Shown here: one piece after another, positions 27,145-35,428 of the stretch
How the letters are laid out: each line of letters starts with the position of its first letter
Position numbering within the stretch: position 1 is the stretch's first letter
From: Armatimonadota bacterium
Lineage (GTDB): Bacteria > Armatimonadota > Fimbriimonadia > Fimbriimonadales > Fimbriimonadaceae
DNA length: 64,000 bases
Assembly (NCBI GenBank): GCA_020161505.1
Contig: JAIUNY010000001.1
Location: 62,001 to 126,000, forward strand
Reading direction: 5' to 3'
Program-made: the position numbers and the translations under genes
The notes under the pieces: generated by a model
Told to the model about the DNA's origin: nothing
Database searches by the model: none
Seen by the model: only the letters and a program-made list of their open reading frames with translations

Positions 27145-27239
27145 GAAGTGTCCGGTCTCTCCTACAGAACAGTTTCGGGTGTGATTGTTGTGATCCTGAG
27201 CGCAAGAATGAGCGTCTAGTACATATACTAGGACACTTC
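27145..27239. promoter_or_regulatory. Palindrome and 9-bp inverted repeat between divergent genes
   Basis: CTAGTA-CATA-TACTAG (27216-27231) is a perfect 6-4-6 palindrome. In addition GAAGTGTCC (27145-27153) is the reverse complement of GGACACTTC (27231-27239), 77 bp apart. They lie between the start codons of the PilZ-like (27141, minus) and YbjN-like (27306, plus) genes, as expected for a shared control region. Confidence 0.4.
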
Positions 27240-27305
27240 GTCCTGATTGTCCGATTTTGAATCGTCTGAGGTCAACTCGGCGTCTCAGAGTCGAAAGAGA
27301 GCCCT

Positions 27306-27824
27306 ATGAAAGTCCTTCAAGTTTCGCTCGCCTGCCTTCTCCTGGCCCCTCTCGCCTTTGTACAAGTTCCTGCGGTGCAAGATGCTCCGCCGACGGCATC
27401 GGTGCCCGCCGTCACGGCTCTCTCTGATGCGGACCTGCGGGATATCTTGGCGGGCGTGAAGTTTGGCGAGAAGAATGTGACGATCCAAGAGGAAAAGGAC
27501 TCCGAGGGCCTGACCGCGTTCTTTGTGTTCGAGGAGAAATCGGTGGTGTTGGCTCTCTATCAATACCGTGATGGCGCCGATGGTCCGGCGACGAGCCTCG
27601 GACTGAGTGTGGGAACACGGCTCCCGCGCGGTGCTGATGTCCGGAAGGTCAACGACTGGAACGCCACGAAGCGATTTGTGAAAGCCTACGTGGATGAGGA
27701 AGGCGACGCCATGCTCTCAAGCGATCTGCTTGTGAAGCCTGGGACAACCCGTCAGGCGGTTGCTGAGTGGGTGCGGGTTTTCGCGCAGTTCTCCAAGGAA
27801 TTCGACACCTTCATTCGCTCTTGA
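27306..27824 (+). CDS. Exported YbjN-domain protein
   Basis: 172 residues. The signal peptide (VSLACLLLAPLAFVQVPA) indicates export. The mature part matches the YbjN fold: LRDILAGVKFGEKNVTI, a central strand pair, VNDWNATKRFVKAYVDEEGDAMLSSDLLV, and a C-terminal amphipathic helix WVRVFAQFSKEFDTFI. YbjN-type proteins are linked to stress and motility regulation in enterobacteria and to type III chaperone-like folds. An exported version is unusual. It is divergent from the PilZ-like gene. Confidence 0.75.
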   Translation: MKVLQVSLACLLLAPLAFVQVPAVQDAPPTASVPAVTALSDADLRDILAGVKFGEKNVTIQEEKDSEGLTAFFVFEEKSVVLALYQYRDGADGPATSLGLSVGTRLPRGADVRKVNDWNATKRFVKAYVDEEGDAMLSSDLLVKPGTTRQAVAEWVRVFAQFSKEFDTFIRS

Positions 27825-27881
27825 TCGGTGGAGAGAATAGGACAACGGCAGGACGTCCGTCCGATTAGCTACACTCAGACC

Positions 27882-28811
27882 GTGCTTCGCCTTACCGGAA
27901 CATTTCTCGACGAAATCACCCACGACATCCCTTCTCAGAACTGGGGAGAGGCGGAGTGGCGCCGAGAGTTTGAACTCTACAAGGCGATCGGCATGGACAC
28001 CGTCGTCATCATCCGGGCGGGTTACCAGGACAAGTGCATTTTCCCCGCGAAGTCGGTTCCCGGGCTTCTCCCCGTGAAACACGATCTCGGTCGGATGTTC
28101 CTCGATCTTGCCGAAGAAAACGGGCTGGATCTCTACTGGGGAACCTTTGATTCCGGGTCACACTGGTACCGGCGCACCTGGTGGAAGGAGGTGGATCTCA
28201 ACAAGGCCTTCATTGATGAAGTGGTGGAGCGGTACGGGGATTCACCTGCATTCAAAGGCTGGTATCTCTGCCATGAGACGAGCAAGAACGATTCCCATAT
28301 CATCGAATTGTTTCGTCACATCGGAGGGCACTGCAAGCAGGCCAAGGATCTCCCGGTTCTCATTTCGCCTTTCCCTCAAGGGAGCAAGCAGTTTGCGGGG
28401 GGCGATGTCTTTACGCTGGAAGAATCGCTGGATCACTGGGATCGGATTTTCGATGAGACGAGCGACGTCGTGGACATCTGCGCGTTTCAAGACGGACAGA
28501 TTCAGTATCGCGAGCTTCCGGCGTTTTTGGATGGTGTCAAGGCACTTGGGGAGAAGCACGACATCACGATTTGGTCGAACGTGGAGACGTTTGATCGGGA
28601 CATGCCGATCAAGTTCCCACCAGCCGATTGGCGCTATCTCGAGTTGAAGATGGATGCGGCCACCCGGACGGCCGAGAAGATCATCACGTTTGAATTCGCG
28701 CACTTCATGTCGCCCTACTCGTGCTATCCCGCCGCGCGGAATCTGTTCCGTCGGTACTGTGAGGCCCATGGAATTTCCTTCCAAGAGGTCGTAAACGACC
28801 GTCCCCTGTAG
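27882..28811 (+). CDS. DUF4434 domain protein (glycoside-hydrolase-like fold)
   Basis: About 309 residues from GTG 27882 (LRLTGTFLDEITHDIPSQNWG, the DUF4434 opening); GTG 27828 would add 18 residues. Later motifs include DTVVIIRAGYQDK, LYWGTFDSG, FKGWYLCHETSKND and PVLISPFPQG, consistent with a TIM-barrel with conserved Glu/Asp residues at strand ends. The family is related to glycoside hydrolases but no substrate is established. No signal peptide, so probably cytoplasmic. Confidence 0.8.
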   Translation: MLRLTGTFLDEITHDIPSQNWGEAEWRREFELYKAIGMDTVVIIRAGYQDKCIFPAKSVPGLLPVKHDLGRMFLDLAEENGLDLYWGTFDSGSHWYRRTWWKEVDLNKAFIDEVVERYGDSPAFKGWYLCHETSKNDSHIIELFRHIGGHCKQAKDLPVLISPFPQGSKQFAGGDVFTLEESLDHWDRIFDETSDVVDICAFQDGQIQYRELPAFLDGVKALGEKHDITIWSNVETFDRDMPIKFPPADWRYLELKMDAATRTAEKIITFEFAHFMSPYSCYPAARNLFRRYCEAHGISFQEVVNDRPL

Positions 28812-28966
28812 GTCAAACCCCTGATTTCCAGGAGTGTTGGGACCCCGGTTTTTCGGGGAACTCAGAATCATGGCACCCTCCCGGAAGGGGTCTCCGTAAC
28901 CCTGTCTATCGCCGCTTCATGCCCCCGGCGAATTGCACTCGCACAAAGCGAGAAGACAGGACCGAG
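28812..28966. other. Leader region with hairpins, function unknown
   Basis: The stretch contains CCCCG-GTTTTT-CGGGG (about 28843-28858) and further G/C-rich half-sites (CACCCTCCCGG, AAGGGGTCTCC). I do not recognise a riboswitch class. It may hold the end of the DUF4434 transcript and the promoter of the next small gene. Confidence 0.3.
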
Positions 28967-29380
28967 ATGGAAAAGAATCGCAAAATCGCATCGGCTTTGG
29001 CCCTTTTGGTGGCTGGATTGGGAGGGATCATCGTTGTTCGGCTGGCACTGGATGACCCGAAGGATCTCTCGGGCGAGAAGCTGGTCGCCGAAGCCGGCAT
29101 TCCTCAGCGAGGACGCCAGTTGTCACCCGTGCGCGCTCCGCTAGATGGAAAGATGACGGGCCGCCCTTCGATGGAGGGGACATCTATGACGATGGACGAG
29201 CGTCACATCGTGGTTTTCCAAAATGGGCAGGTTTATGTTTTGGATCGACAAACGTTGATGCCGATTTCGCATCGAGACCTCTCCGTGCCATCGGCACCAG
29301 CGCCGCCTGAAGCAAACGCCGATACTGAACTCAGCCTGGCTCCGGAGGCTGTGGCCCTGGAGCAGCCTTACACCGAATAG
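28967..29380 (+). CDS. Small membrane-anchored hypothetical protein
   Basis: 137 residues from ATG 28967 (MEKNRKIASALALLVAGLGGIIVV), one N-terminal membrane anchor followed by an extracytoplasmic part of about 110 residues with no recognised domain. HIVVFQNGQVYVLDRQTLM may be a single beta-propeller-like hairpin. The tail is rich in Ala, Pro and Glu. It lies 20 bp upstream of deoB and is probably co-transcribed. Confidence 0.6.
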   Translation: MEKNRKIASALALLVAGLGGIIVVRLALDDPKDLSGEKLVAEAGIPQRGRQLSPVRAPLDGKMTGRPSMEGTSMTMDERHIVVFQNGQVYVLDRQTLMPISHRDLSVPSAPAPPEANADTELSLAPEAVALEQPYTE

Positions 29381-29400
29381 ACCCCTCACCAGGAGCACCG

Positions 29401-30543
29401 GTGGGTAGCATCGTCGTCATCATGCGACGTGTGATCCTTCTGGTGCTCGATGGGTGTGGAGCCGGGGCCGCCCCCGATGTGGCTCTGTTTGGCGATGGCC
29501 CAGAGGTCTCGACCCTGAAAAACGTTTGGGATCATGTGGGCGGCTTCGTTGCTCCCAACTTGGCACGAACTGGCTTTTTGCAAGCCGCCGGGATCCCAAT
29601 GGACGCCTCGGACGGCCGGTTTGGGAGGCTGCAAGAAGTCAGCATGGGCAAGGATTCGGTGACGGGTCACTGGGAGATGATGGGGATTCGGAGCTTGCAG
29701 CCCTTTCCAACCTATCCAGATGGATTTCCGGAGGACTTGCTGACTCCGTTCCGCGAGAAGATTGGACGCGAGGTGATCGGCAATAAGCCAGCGAGCGGAA
29801 CCGCGATTATTTCGGAGTTGGGAGAGGAGCACATGGCGACGGGCAAGCCGATCGTCTACACCAGCGCGGACAGTGTCTTCCAGATCGCGGCCCACGAGGA
29901 AGTCATTCCGATCTCCGAGCTCTACCGAATGTGTGAAGTGGCGCGCGAGCTCTGCGTGGCCCCTCACAACGTCCAGCGCGTGATCGCTCGCCCCTTTGTC
30001 GGCCAGCCCGGCGCGTTTTCTCGAACCGAGCGCCGCAAGGACTACCCGCTCGTGGCCGCAGAGAATCTGGTGGATCAGCTCGGGGACGTTTTCGGTATTG
30101 GGGTGGTTCCGGAGCTCTTCGGTGGACGTGGCTTCCGCCCGGTTCGTCGCACGCAGAACAACGCCGAGCATGCCTTGATGCTGCAGGAGGCCTTGGCAAG
30201 CGATGCCAAGTTCATCTTTGCGAATTTCGAGGACTTCGACATGCTGTATGGTCACCGCAGTGACCCGGTCGGTTTTGCGAAGTGCCTCGAAGGTTTCGAT
30301 GCCGTTCTCGCCGGGTTACTCCGCGATCTGAGGGAAGAAGATTTGCTGATTCTCACCGCAGACCATGGAAACGATCCGACCGATGCCAGCACCGACCACA
30401 CACGCGAGTATGTCCCGGTGGCTCTCGTGGGCAAAGGTGTGCAGGCTGGTTCGTTCGGAGATGTGGTCGGCATGGATCACATCGGCGCGACGGTCGCCGC
30501 ATGGTTGGGTGAGGACGCAGGCTTCGCGAAATCGTTGCTCTAA
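29401..30543 (+). CDS. deoB: Phosphopentomutase
   Basis: 380 residues from GTG 29401, five bases after AGGAG; ATG 29422 is an alternative nearer the conserved start (RRVILLVLDGCGAGAAPD). Metal-binding motifs of the alkaline-phosphatase superfamily are seen: LDGCGAG, KDSVTGHWEMMG with the phosphorylated Thr region, and LTADHGNDPT plus DHTREYVP. It interconverts ribose/deoxyribose 1- and 5-phosphates in nucleoside salvage. Its end overlaps the convergent neighbour by 4 bp. Confidence 0.95.
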   Translation: MGSIVVIMRRVILLVLDGCGAGAAPDVALFGDGPEVSTLKNVWDHVGGFVAPNLARTGFLQAAGIPMDASDGRFGRLQEVSMGKDSVTGHWEMMGIRSLQPFPTYPDGFPEDLLTPFREKIGREVIGNKPASGTAIISELGEEHMATGKPIVYTSADSVFQIAAHEEVIPISELYRMCEVARELCVAPHNVQRVIARPFVGQPGAFSRTERRKDYPLVAAENLVDQLGDVFGIGVVPELFGGRGFRPVRRTQNNAEHALMLQEALASDAKFIFANFEDFDMLYGHRSDPVGFAKCLEGFDAVLAGLLRDLREEDLLILTADHGNDPTDASTDHTREYVPVALVGKGVQAGSFGDVVGMDHIGATVAAWLGEDAGFAKSLL

Positions 30544-31250
30544 GCCTCCTTTGGCTTACGATGACTGCCGATGTATAATAAAGACGGGTGAGGCCTCAAG
30601 CTGACCCCATCTTCCGCGTCGCCGTCCCCATTCTTGGGTTGCGGGCAGGTTGAATGCGAAAGCACGTGTAGTGGGAGTTGGCGTCCCGCAGCGATCTGTG
30701 ACGGAACGAGTTCCCGGGTGGGAGGTAACGCCGCCCACCCAGTGGACTCAATCTCATTTTTCTCGAAGCGCTTTTTATAGGTGAGCAGCTTCTTTCGCCA
30801 GTCCTTCTGCGCTCCAGGGTCGCCCGCCTTGATTGGAAAGAATGTCTTCAGGCTCGCTGAGCCACGCCTTGGCATGGAGATCACAACGATGAGGCGATCT
30901 CCCTGTGGAGAGGCAATCGAGTAAAGCAGAGACTGCGGATCGCTCGGACGCTCCAAGATCAGCTCAGGTGAGAGGAGGCAAGATGCCACAAGATCAATCA
31001 TCTCGGCCCTGTCCGGCAAGAAGTCTGCGGGGACAAAATTCTTCCCGTGCCGTGAACGCGAACGAGATGCTGGCTTGAACAGACAATGCTCCAAACGGGA
31101 TCCATCAACTGTCACCCGGAGCAAACCGCGATGAAGGGCAGGATTCTGTGCCTCAAGCTCCCCGGCCTTGAAGAGTGCGGCGAGTTTTTCGCGGGCCTCT
31201 TCGGGTGTGAGATCGGGAGAGAGCCTGGAATTCCAAAACTCAGCTTCCAT
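30540..31250 (-). CDS. Hypothetical protein beside tRNA-Pro, possible toxin-fold nuclease
   Basis: 236 residues from ATG 31250, preceded by AGGAAGGGG. The frame is open into the tRNA upstream, which is not coding. The central part (KNFVPADFLPDRAEMIDLVASCLLSPELILERPSD followed by SLLYSIASPQGDRLIVVISM and SLKTFFPI) resembles the layout of the barnase/EndoU/ColicinE5/RelE-like nucleases found in phage and mobile regions, but I see no decisive catalytic set. It starts 26 bp after tRNA-Pro(GGG) on the same strand. The long C-terminal region is low in recognisable features. Confidence 0.55.
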   Translation of the reverse strand: MEAEFWNSRLSPDLTPEEAREKLAALFKAGELEAQNPALHRGLLRVTVDGSRLEHCLFKPASRSRSRHGKNFVPADFLPDRAEMIDLVASCLLSPELILERPSDPQSLLYSIASPQGDRLIVVISMPRRGSASLKTFFPIKAGDPGAQKDWRKKLLTYKKRFEKNEIESTGWAALPPTRELVPSQIAAGRQLPLHVLSHSTCPQPKNGDGDAEDGVSLRPHPSLLYIGSHRKPKEA

Positions 31251-31275
31251 TGCTACCCCTTCCTGGATTTCGATA

Positions 31276-31352
31276 TGGTCGGAGCGGCGAGATTCGAACT
31301 CGCGACCTCTTCCCCCCCAGAGAAGCGCTCTACCAAGCTGAGCCACGCCCCG
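31276..31352 (-). tRNA. tRNA-Pro (anticodon GGG)
   Basis: 77 nt with encoded CCA. Acceptor stem CGGGGCG/CGCTCCG with one G-U pair. Anticodon stem CTTCT/GGAAG encloses CTGGGGG, giving GGG for Pro. T-loop TTCGAAT is present. Confidence 0.94.
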
Positions 31353-31399
31353 ACTTTCGACATGATACCCCCGCCCGTGAAATCAGGTCCCGGGGGCAC

Positions 31400-31436
31400 A
31401 AAAAAGCCCTCGCCTTGAGCGTTCTTGGCGAGGGCT
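31400..31436 (-). terminator. Terminator of the TPR protein gene
   Basis: AGCCCTCGCC (31405-31414) pairs with GGCGAGGGCT (31427-31436), a 10-bp stem. On the minus strand a run of T follows (31404 down to 31400). It lies 13 bp after the stop codon. Confidence 0.88.
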
Positions 31437-31449
31437 AGATGGCGCGGGA

Positions 31450-33120
31450 TTACCCGCGTGGCGGAAGAGGCAGGGCCGGAATTCGACCGGCTCGGTAGAA
31501 GAAGCTCCAAGCAACTTCCGGCGATGGCGGAGCCACGCCTCGGAGTCGACGATCCGATTTCTCGGCACCGGCGAGGATTTCTTGCACCTTGGTGCGCAGA
31601 GTGGCATCACCAGGAGTCTTGAACTGGCGGAGTCGCATGGCACTTGCGTACGCGTAGTACGCCGCACCGTATTCCTGCGATGCTGCGACCGCGGCGGCTC
31701 CGTAGCTCGTCGCCTCTTCGGTCTTTTCCATCATCGTAAAGATGATCGTCATGCCTGTGAGAGCCTCGAACGACTCAGGGCGGGCTCCGAGGGCAGCCTC
31801 GAAGTAGGCTTGGGCCAGGCCCAGACGCTCGTTGCGGGGCTCACCTTGGAGCCGCTGCGAGAGCGCCCCTTCGATGATTTGATTCCCACGCTCGATGAGC
31901 ATGTCGTAGTTGGCGGGGTCGGCGAGCAGACTCGTTTGATACCGATTCAAGGCAGAGTCGAAGTCGCGATTGATAAAGGCTTCGACGGCACCATAGTAGT
32001 TGCTCAACGATCCTGCGGGATCTTGTCGGAGAAGGTCTGCCGAGTAGCCTCCCAGGTTGCTGAAGTTGCCGCGAGCGAGAGCCAGATACATCTGCATCGA
32101 CTTCGTCACGGATCCGGTGGGGGCCTCAAGCAAGGTGTCTTTTTCGGACTGAACAGAGTTCTGCTGGTCTCCCAGCATTTGCAGGATAACGCTCTTGAGG
32201 GCGAAGGTGTAGCCATCCGGTGCACCGTATCGGTCAAGGGTCTGGATAAGCTTGCCCGCTTCGGCGAATCGCCCGGAGCGGACGAGGGCATAGAGGAAGC
32301 GATTCATGATCGCCGTGTCTTTCAGCTTCGACTCTTGGATCGGTCGGATGAGGCTGGTAACCCGGCTGTACCGGTGCGCCCGCAGGCTGGCATCCAAGAA
32401 GTTGAGCATGTTGGCGTCAGTGGGTTCACCGATCGCATCCGCTCGCTTCTCCATCACCTCTTGCTGAGTCTTGGCGGCCAGGCTGAGCGCGCCCTTGATC
32501 ACCGAGATCGAGTCGGCTCCGCCCGAAATGAAGGCTCGTCGGAGGTTCACGGCACCAAACAGAGCCTTGGCTTCGAGGTTATTCGGATCGGCAGCGAGGA
32601 CGTCCTCCACAAACTTCTGGGCAATATCGAAGTTGCCCGCCGCGTAGTTCGCGCGAGCCATCGCCATGCGAGCCTTGTTGTTGGCCTTGTCGATTTTCAG
32701 GGCGATTCGGCAGGCTTGGATGGCTTCGCGGAACTTGCCCTCCGCGAGCAGCGTGTCGGCTCGTTCGACGTGAAAGTCGATGCCTTTGCCCAGGCCGTTG
32801 TCAACTCTGAGATTGAAGGATTCCCTGACTGATTCACCCTCTGAGTTGTAGGCGGCGAAGGTGACCTTGATCGCGCCTTCGGTTTCCTCCAGCGTGTCGA
32901 TCTTAAACTGGTAGGGGGTGGACTCGTCTGTGTTCCGGAGGTCGTCCCCCATGTAGAACTCAACCGAACTGACCAACGCCTCGGATTGCACCCGAACTTC
33001 AAAAACAAAGTCGCCGGAGAGAACCTGTCCCTCCTTGACGTTTGTCGTCATTTTCATAGCCGGGAAGGCTGCACTGCTCAGGGCAAGTACGGCCACCGCG
33101 GACATCCATCGCTTCATCAT
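31450..33120 (-). CDS. Exported protein with Ig-like domain and TPR repeats
   Basis: 556 residues. A signal peptide (MSAVAVLALSSAAFPA) is followed by a beta-sandwich of about 85 residues (VLSGDFVFEVRVQSEALVSSVEFYMGD...TFAAYNSEGESVRE), like Big-type domains. TPR-like helical repeats follow: LLAEGKFREAIQACRIALKIDKANNKAR, ANYAAGNFDIAQKFVEDVLAADPNN and others up to residue 500. It should act as a protein-interaction platform in the periplasm or envelope. It has no co-transcribed partner; the P-II gene lies upstream on the same strand. Confidence 0.8.
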   Translation of the reverse strand: MMKRWMSAVAVLALSSAAFPAMKMTTNVKEGQVLSGDFVFEVRVQSEALVSSVEFYMGDDLRNTDESTPYQFKIDTLEETEGAIKVTFAAYNSEGESVRESFNLRVDNGLGKGIDFHVERADTLLAEGKFREAIQACRIALKIDKANNKARMAMARANYAAGNFDIAQKFVEDVLAADPNNLEAKALFGAVNLRRAFISGGADSISVIKGALSLAAKTQQEVMEKRADAIGEPTDANMLNFLDASLRAHRYSRVTSLIRPIQESKLKDTAIMNRFLYALVRSGRFAEAGKLIQTLDRYGAPDGYTFALKSVILQMLGDQQNSVQSEKDTLLEAPTGSVTKSMQMYLALARGNFSNLGGYSADLLRQDPAGSLSNYYGAVEAFINRDFDSALNRYQTSLLADPANYDMLIERGNQIIEGALSQRLQGEPRNERLGLAQAYFEAALGARPESFEALTGMTIIFTMMEKTEEATSYGAAAVAASQEYGAAYYAYASAMRLRQFKTPGDATLRTKVQEILAGAEKSDRRLRGVAPPSPEVAWSFFYRAGRIPALPLPPRG

Positions 33121-33178
33121 AGGTCTCTGCTTGTGCCTCTGCTTGGCATTATGACGCCTGAATGGGGTTCAGGCTTCT

Positions 33179-33517
33179 TTAGATTGCGTCTTCGCCGCGC
33201 TCTTCTGTGCGAATTCTTACGGCTTCGATCACTTTCTCGACAAAAATCTTGCCGTCGCCCGGTTGCCCCGTGCGCGCGACCCTCTCGATGGTGTCGACAA
33301 TCTCGTCCGACAAGTCATCGTGAACGACCACATCAATCCTCGTGCGGACGGGAAGGCTGATGAGCACTTCTTGTCCGAGGAAGGACGTGGCTTGCTCCGG
33401 ATGACTGCCGCAACCCCGCGCATCGTTCACCGACATGCCACTGATGGGCAACATGGCGAGAGCCGATTTCACCTCTTCGGCTTTGTGGGGGCGGATGTAG
33501 GCAGTGATTCGAACCAT
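33179..33517 (-). CDS. P-II family nitrogen-regulator-like protein
   Basis: 112 residues. The start MVRITAYIRPHKAEEVKSAL, the TGQPGDGKIFV loop (P-II signature) and the C-terminal RIRTEERGEDAI match GlnB/GlnK. The T-loop has the normal length, but Tyr51, the uridylylation site, is Val and Tyr46 is Phe, and the loop carries extra Cys/His. It therefore cannot be regulated by uridylylation at that site. No amtB or glnA is next to it. An overlapping neighbour encodes a membrane protein. Confidence 0.88.
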   Translation of the reverse strand: MVRITAYIRPHKAEEVKSALAMLPISGMSVNDARGCGSHPEQATSFLGQEVLISLPVRTRIDVVVHDDLSDEIVDTIERVARTGQPGDGKIFVEKVIEAVRIRTEERGEDAI

Positions 33518-33526
33518 GAGAAAGGG

Positions 33527-34207
33527 TTAGGGGAAACGGTACCGCCTCCAGTGCAGGATCACCTTGATGGGGTAGGTCACAAAGTTGGTGAGATCGCGCC
33601 AGAAATCGGTCACGGATCTCAGGAGCTCATCGCTCCGACGCCGCTTCATGATCATGGAGAGGTCGTAGCTGACATAAGCCCAATAGGCGGCGAGAATCAT
33701 CCAAGCCGACACCGCTTCATTGCGGGACAGTGTTCCGGAGACAACCCCGGCTATCCCGAGGGCGCCGCTGCCAAGGATTCCGATGGTGGGCATGCCAACG
33801 AAGCTGAAATCCTTGCCGCACAGCACGAGATAGGCGAGAATCCATGCCGGTCCAGCGAGGAAGAGGCCGAGGTGATTCTCCGGAACCAACGTGAGGATCG
33901 AGCCAGACAGCAGGGCCATCACGAGGAGCAAAAAAGCATCCACTGCCTGCGAGAGCTTGTCGCGAAGGTACTTCCGCGTGAGAGTCGCAACGATGACCAG
34001 CAGGGCAAGTAAGCCCAAGCTCAGTTCGGGATACGGCGGAATGAGCCCCGCTCTTTGCGCGAACTTCGCACCCGCCAGGACCGCGAACACAGAGAAGGAG
34101 TGCAAGAGGAGAACCCTCCTCACGAACTCCAGCCTCTGGCGGTAAGGCTGATCCGCCACGCAGTCCGGCACGGTCACCGGTTCGGGGAAGTAAGAAACAA
34201 GCGGCAT
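33527..34207 (-). CDS. Multi-pass membrane protein of unknown function
   Basis: 226 residues with about six hydrophobic segments (LLLHSFSVFAVLAGAKF, LGLLALLVIVATL, AFLLLVMALLSGSIL, LFLAGPAWILAYLVL, GILGSGALGIAGVV, AWMILAAYWAYVSYDL). The end (YVSYDLSMIMKRRRSDE...RDLTNFVTYPIKVIL) resembles the C-terminal part of Bax-inhibitor-1-like proteins, but I regard this as weak. It lies 9 bp upstream of the P-II gene on the same strand, so a P-II-regulated transporter role is conceivable but unsupported. Confidence 0.6.
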   Translation of the reverse strand: MPLVSYFPEPVTVPDCVADQPYRQRLEFVRRVLLLHSFSVFAVLAGAKFAQRAGLIPPYPELSLGLLALLVIVATLTRKYLRDKLSQAVDAFLLLVMALLSGSILTLVPENHLGLFLAGPAWILAYLVLCGKDFSFVGMPTIGILGSGALGIAGVVSGTLSRNEAVSAWMILAAYWAYVSYDLSMIMKRRRSDELLRSVTDFWRDLTNFVTYPIKVILHWRRYRFP

Positions 34208-34255
34208 CTCGATGCGCGACCCCTTTATTGTAACCGGCGACGGACTTGAGCGGGA

Positions 34256-34996
34256 CTACCCGCGCTGGCGGAGGAGTTTTCCTGGTGTCGTGCCACATTG
34301 GCGTCGAAATGCCTGGACAAAGCCACTGGTCGTCTCGAATCCAGCGACATGAGCAGCCTCTGCCACCGAGCACCCGCTGGAGAGAGCCTGCAGTCCGATG
34401 AGGGCGCGAGCTTGCTGCATCCACCGACCGAGGCTCAATCCTGTCTCTGCGAGAATCTTTCGCTCCAGCGTTCGACGGGAAAATCCGGGATCCGGCGTAG
34501 CAAGAGGATCGTTCAGAAATCCCTGAGCCCATTGATGTAACCACGGGGATCGGGGCATTGAAATACTCGTTGGCACGGAGTGCGCCGACTCAACTTCGGC
34601 TTGCAGCATGGTTGCGAGCGCGTGATGATGCGGCGAGTTTGCCTCTAGTGGTCCAATACGACAAGCCTCTGCGATGAGCTCCCGGAAGAGGGGACGAACT
34701 TCGAAGACGCCGGACGTCCTGCGGACGCTGATCTGCGGTGCAAAGAAAATTGTTCGTACGCAAGCTTTGCCCAGTGTTCGGGCGGGGTGGCAGACGTGGG
34801 CCGGCACGAAAAGCGCGCGATTCGAGGGCAGGACGTGGAGCTCGTTTTCCGTTTCCACGTGAAGGGTTCCCTCAAGCGAATAAACGACCTTGTCCCAGGG
34901 GCTTGTCGTCCAGAGGACGGCTTCGGCTCGATGATGATCGAGCGACCAGAACCGCACGAGGACTGTGGGACGAGCCTCTTGTCGTGATTGCGACAT
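34256..34996 (-). CDS. AraC-family transcriptional regulator
   Basis: 246 residues. N-terminal cupin-like effector domain (VVYSLEGTLHVETENELHVLPSNRALFVPAHVCHPART) and C-terminal double helix-turn-helix: FSRRTLERKILAETGLSLGRWMQQARA, then SVAEAAHVAGFETTSGFVQAFRRQCGTTPGKL. The effector is unknown. It is divergent from the VOC-DUF1801 pair with only 54 bp between start codons, so it may control them and itself. Confidence 0.93.
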   Translation of the reverse strand: MSQSRQEARPTVLVRFWSLDHHRAEAVLWTTSPWDKVVYSLEGTLHVETENELHVLPSNRALFVPAHVCHPARTLGKACVRTIFFAPQISVRRTSGVFEVRPLFRELIAEACRIGPLEANSPHHHALATMLQAEVESAHSVPTSISMPRSPWLHQWAQGFLNDPLATPDPGFSRRTLERKILAETGLSLGRWMQQARALIGLQALSSGCSVAEAAHVAGFETTSGFVQAFRRQCGTTPGKLLRQRG

Positions 34997-35005
34997 TTAT
35001 TGCCC

Positions 35006-35044
35006 AGTTTAGTCAATCATGTCAGGCAGGGTCAAGCTTATAAT
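35006..35044. promoter_or_regulatory. Overlapping divergent promoters of araC-type and VOC genes
   Basis: Minus strand: TTGACC (35035-35030) and TAAACT (35011-35006) with 18-bp spacing for the AraC-family gene. Plus strand: TATAAT (35039-35044) for the VOC gene, without a clear -35. The elements overlap, so binding at one would block the other. Confidence 0.45.
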
Positions 35045-35050
35045 CCTCCC

Positions 35051-35428
35051 ATGAGTGAGCCCGCGACCCACAACCGACTCTCCCACTTCGCCATCAATGC
35101 GGATGATCCTGACCGCGCTCTGGCCTTTTATCGAAACGTATTCGGATGGGATTTCCAGGCATGGGGCCCTCCAGGATTCTTCATGGGCCAGGTCGGGAAC
35201 CTGCATGCTGCCATCCAGCAGCGGCAGGAGGAGCCGTTCCCTACCCTCATCGGTAACTTCGAATGTTCGATCTCGGTGGATGATGTTGAGCGGGTTTGCG
35301 ACCTGATCGTGGAAAATGGAGGCGTGGTCCCGCTGCCCAAGGTCACCATCCCCAACGTCTGCGACATTGCCCGTGTGAAGGATTGCGAAGGGAATACGTT
35401 CAGCGTGTGCAAGTACTTCCGATCATGA
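35051..35428 (+). CDS. VOC-family (glyoxalase/bleomycin-resistance-like) protein
   Basis: 125 residues from ATG 35051. The family start is visible in LSHFAINADDPDRALAFYRNVFGW, and the second half has DDVERVCDLIVENGG and RVKDCEGNTFSVCKY. The exact reaction is not predictable; members bind metals and small substrates. Its stop overlaps the start of the next gene (ATGA). Confidence 0.88.
   Translation: MSEPATHNRLSHFAINADDPDRALAFYRNVFGWDFQAWGPPGFFMGQVGNLHAAIQQRQEEPFPTLIGNFECSISVDDVERVCDLIVENGGVVPLPKVTIPNVCDIARVKDCEGNTFSVCKYFRS

Noticed and set aside
31276-31346. Coding sequence continuing into tRNA-Pro
   Set aside because: The stretch is the tRNA gene; the real start is ATG 31250 with a ribosome-binding site.
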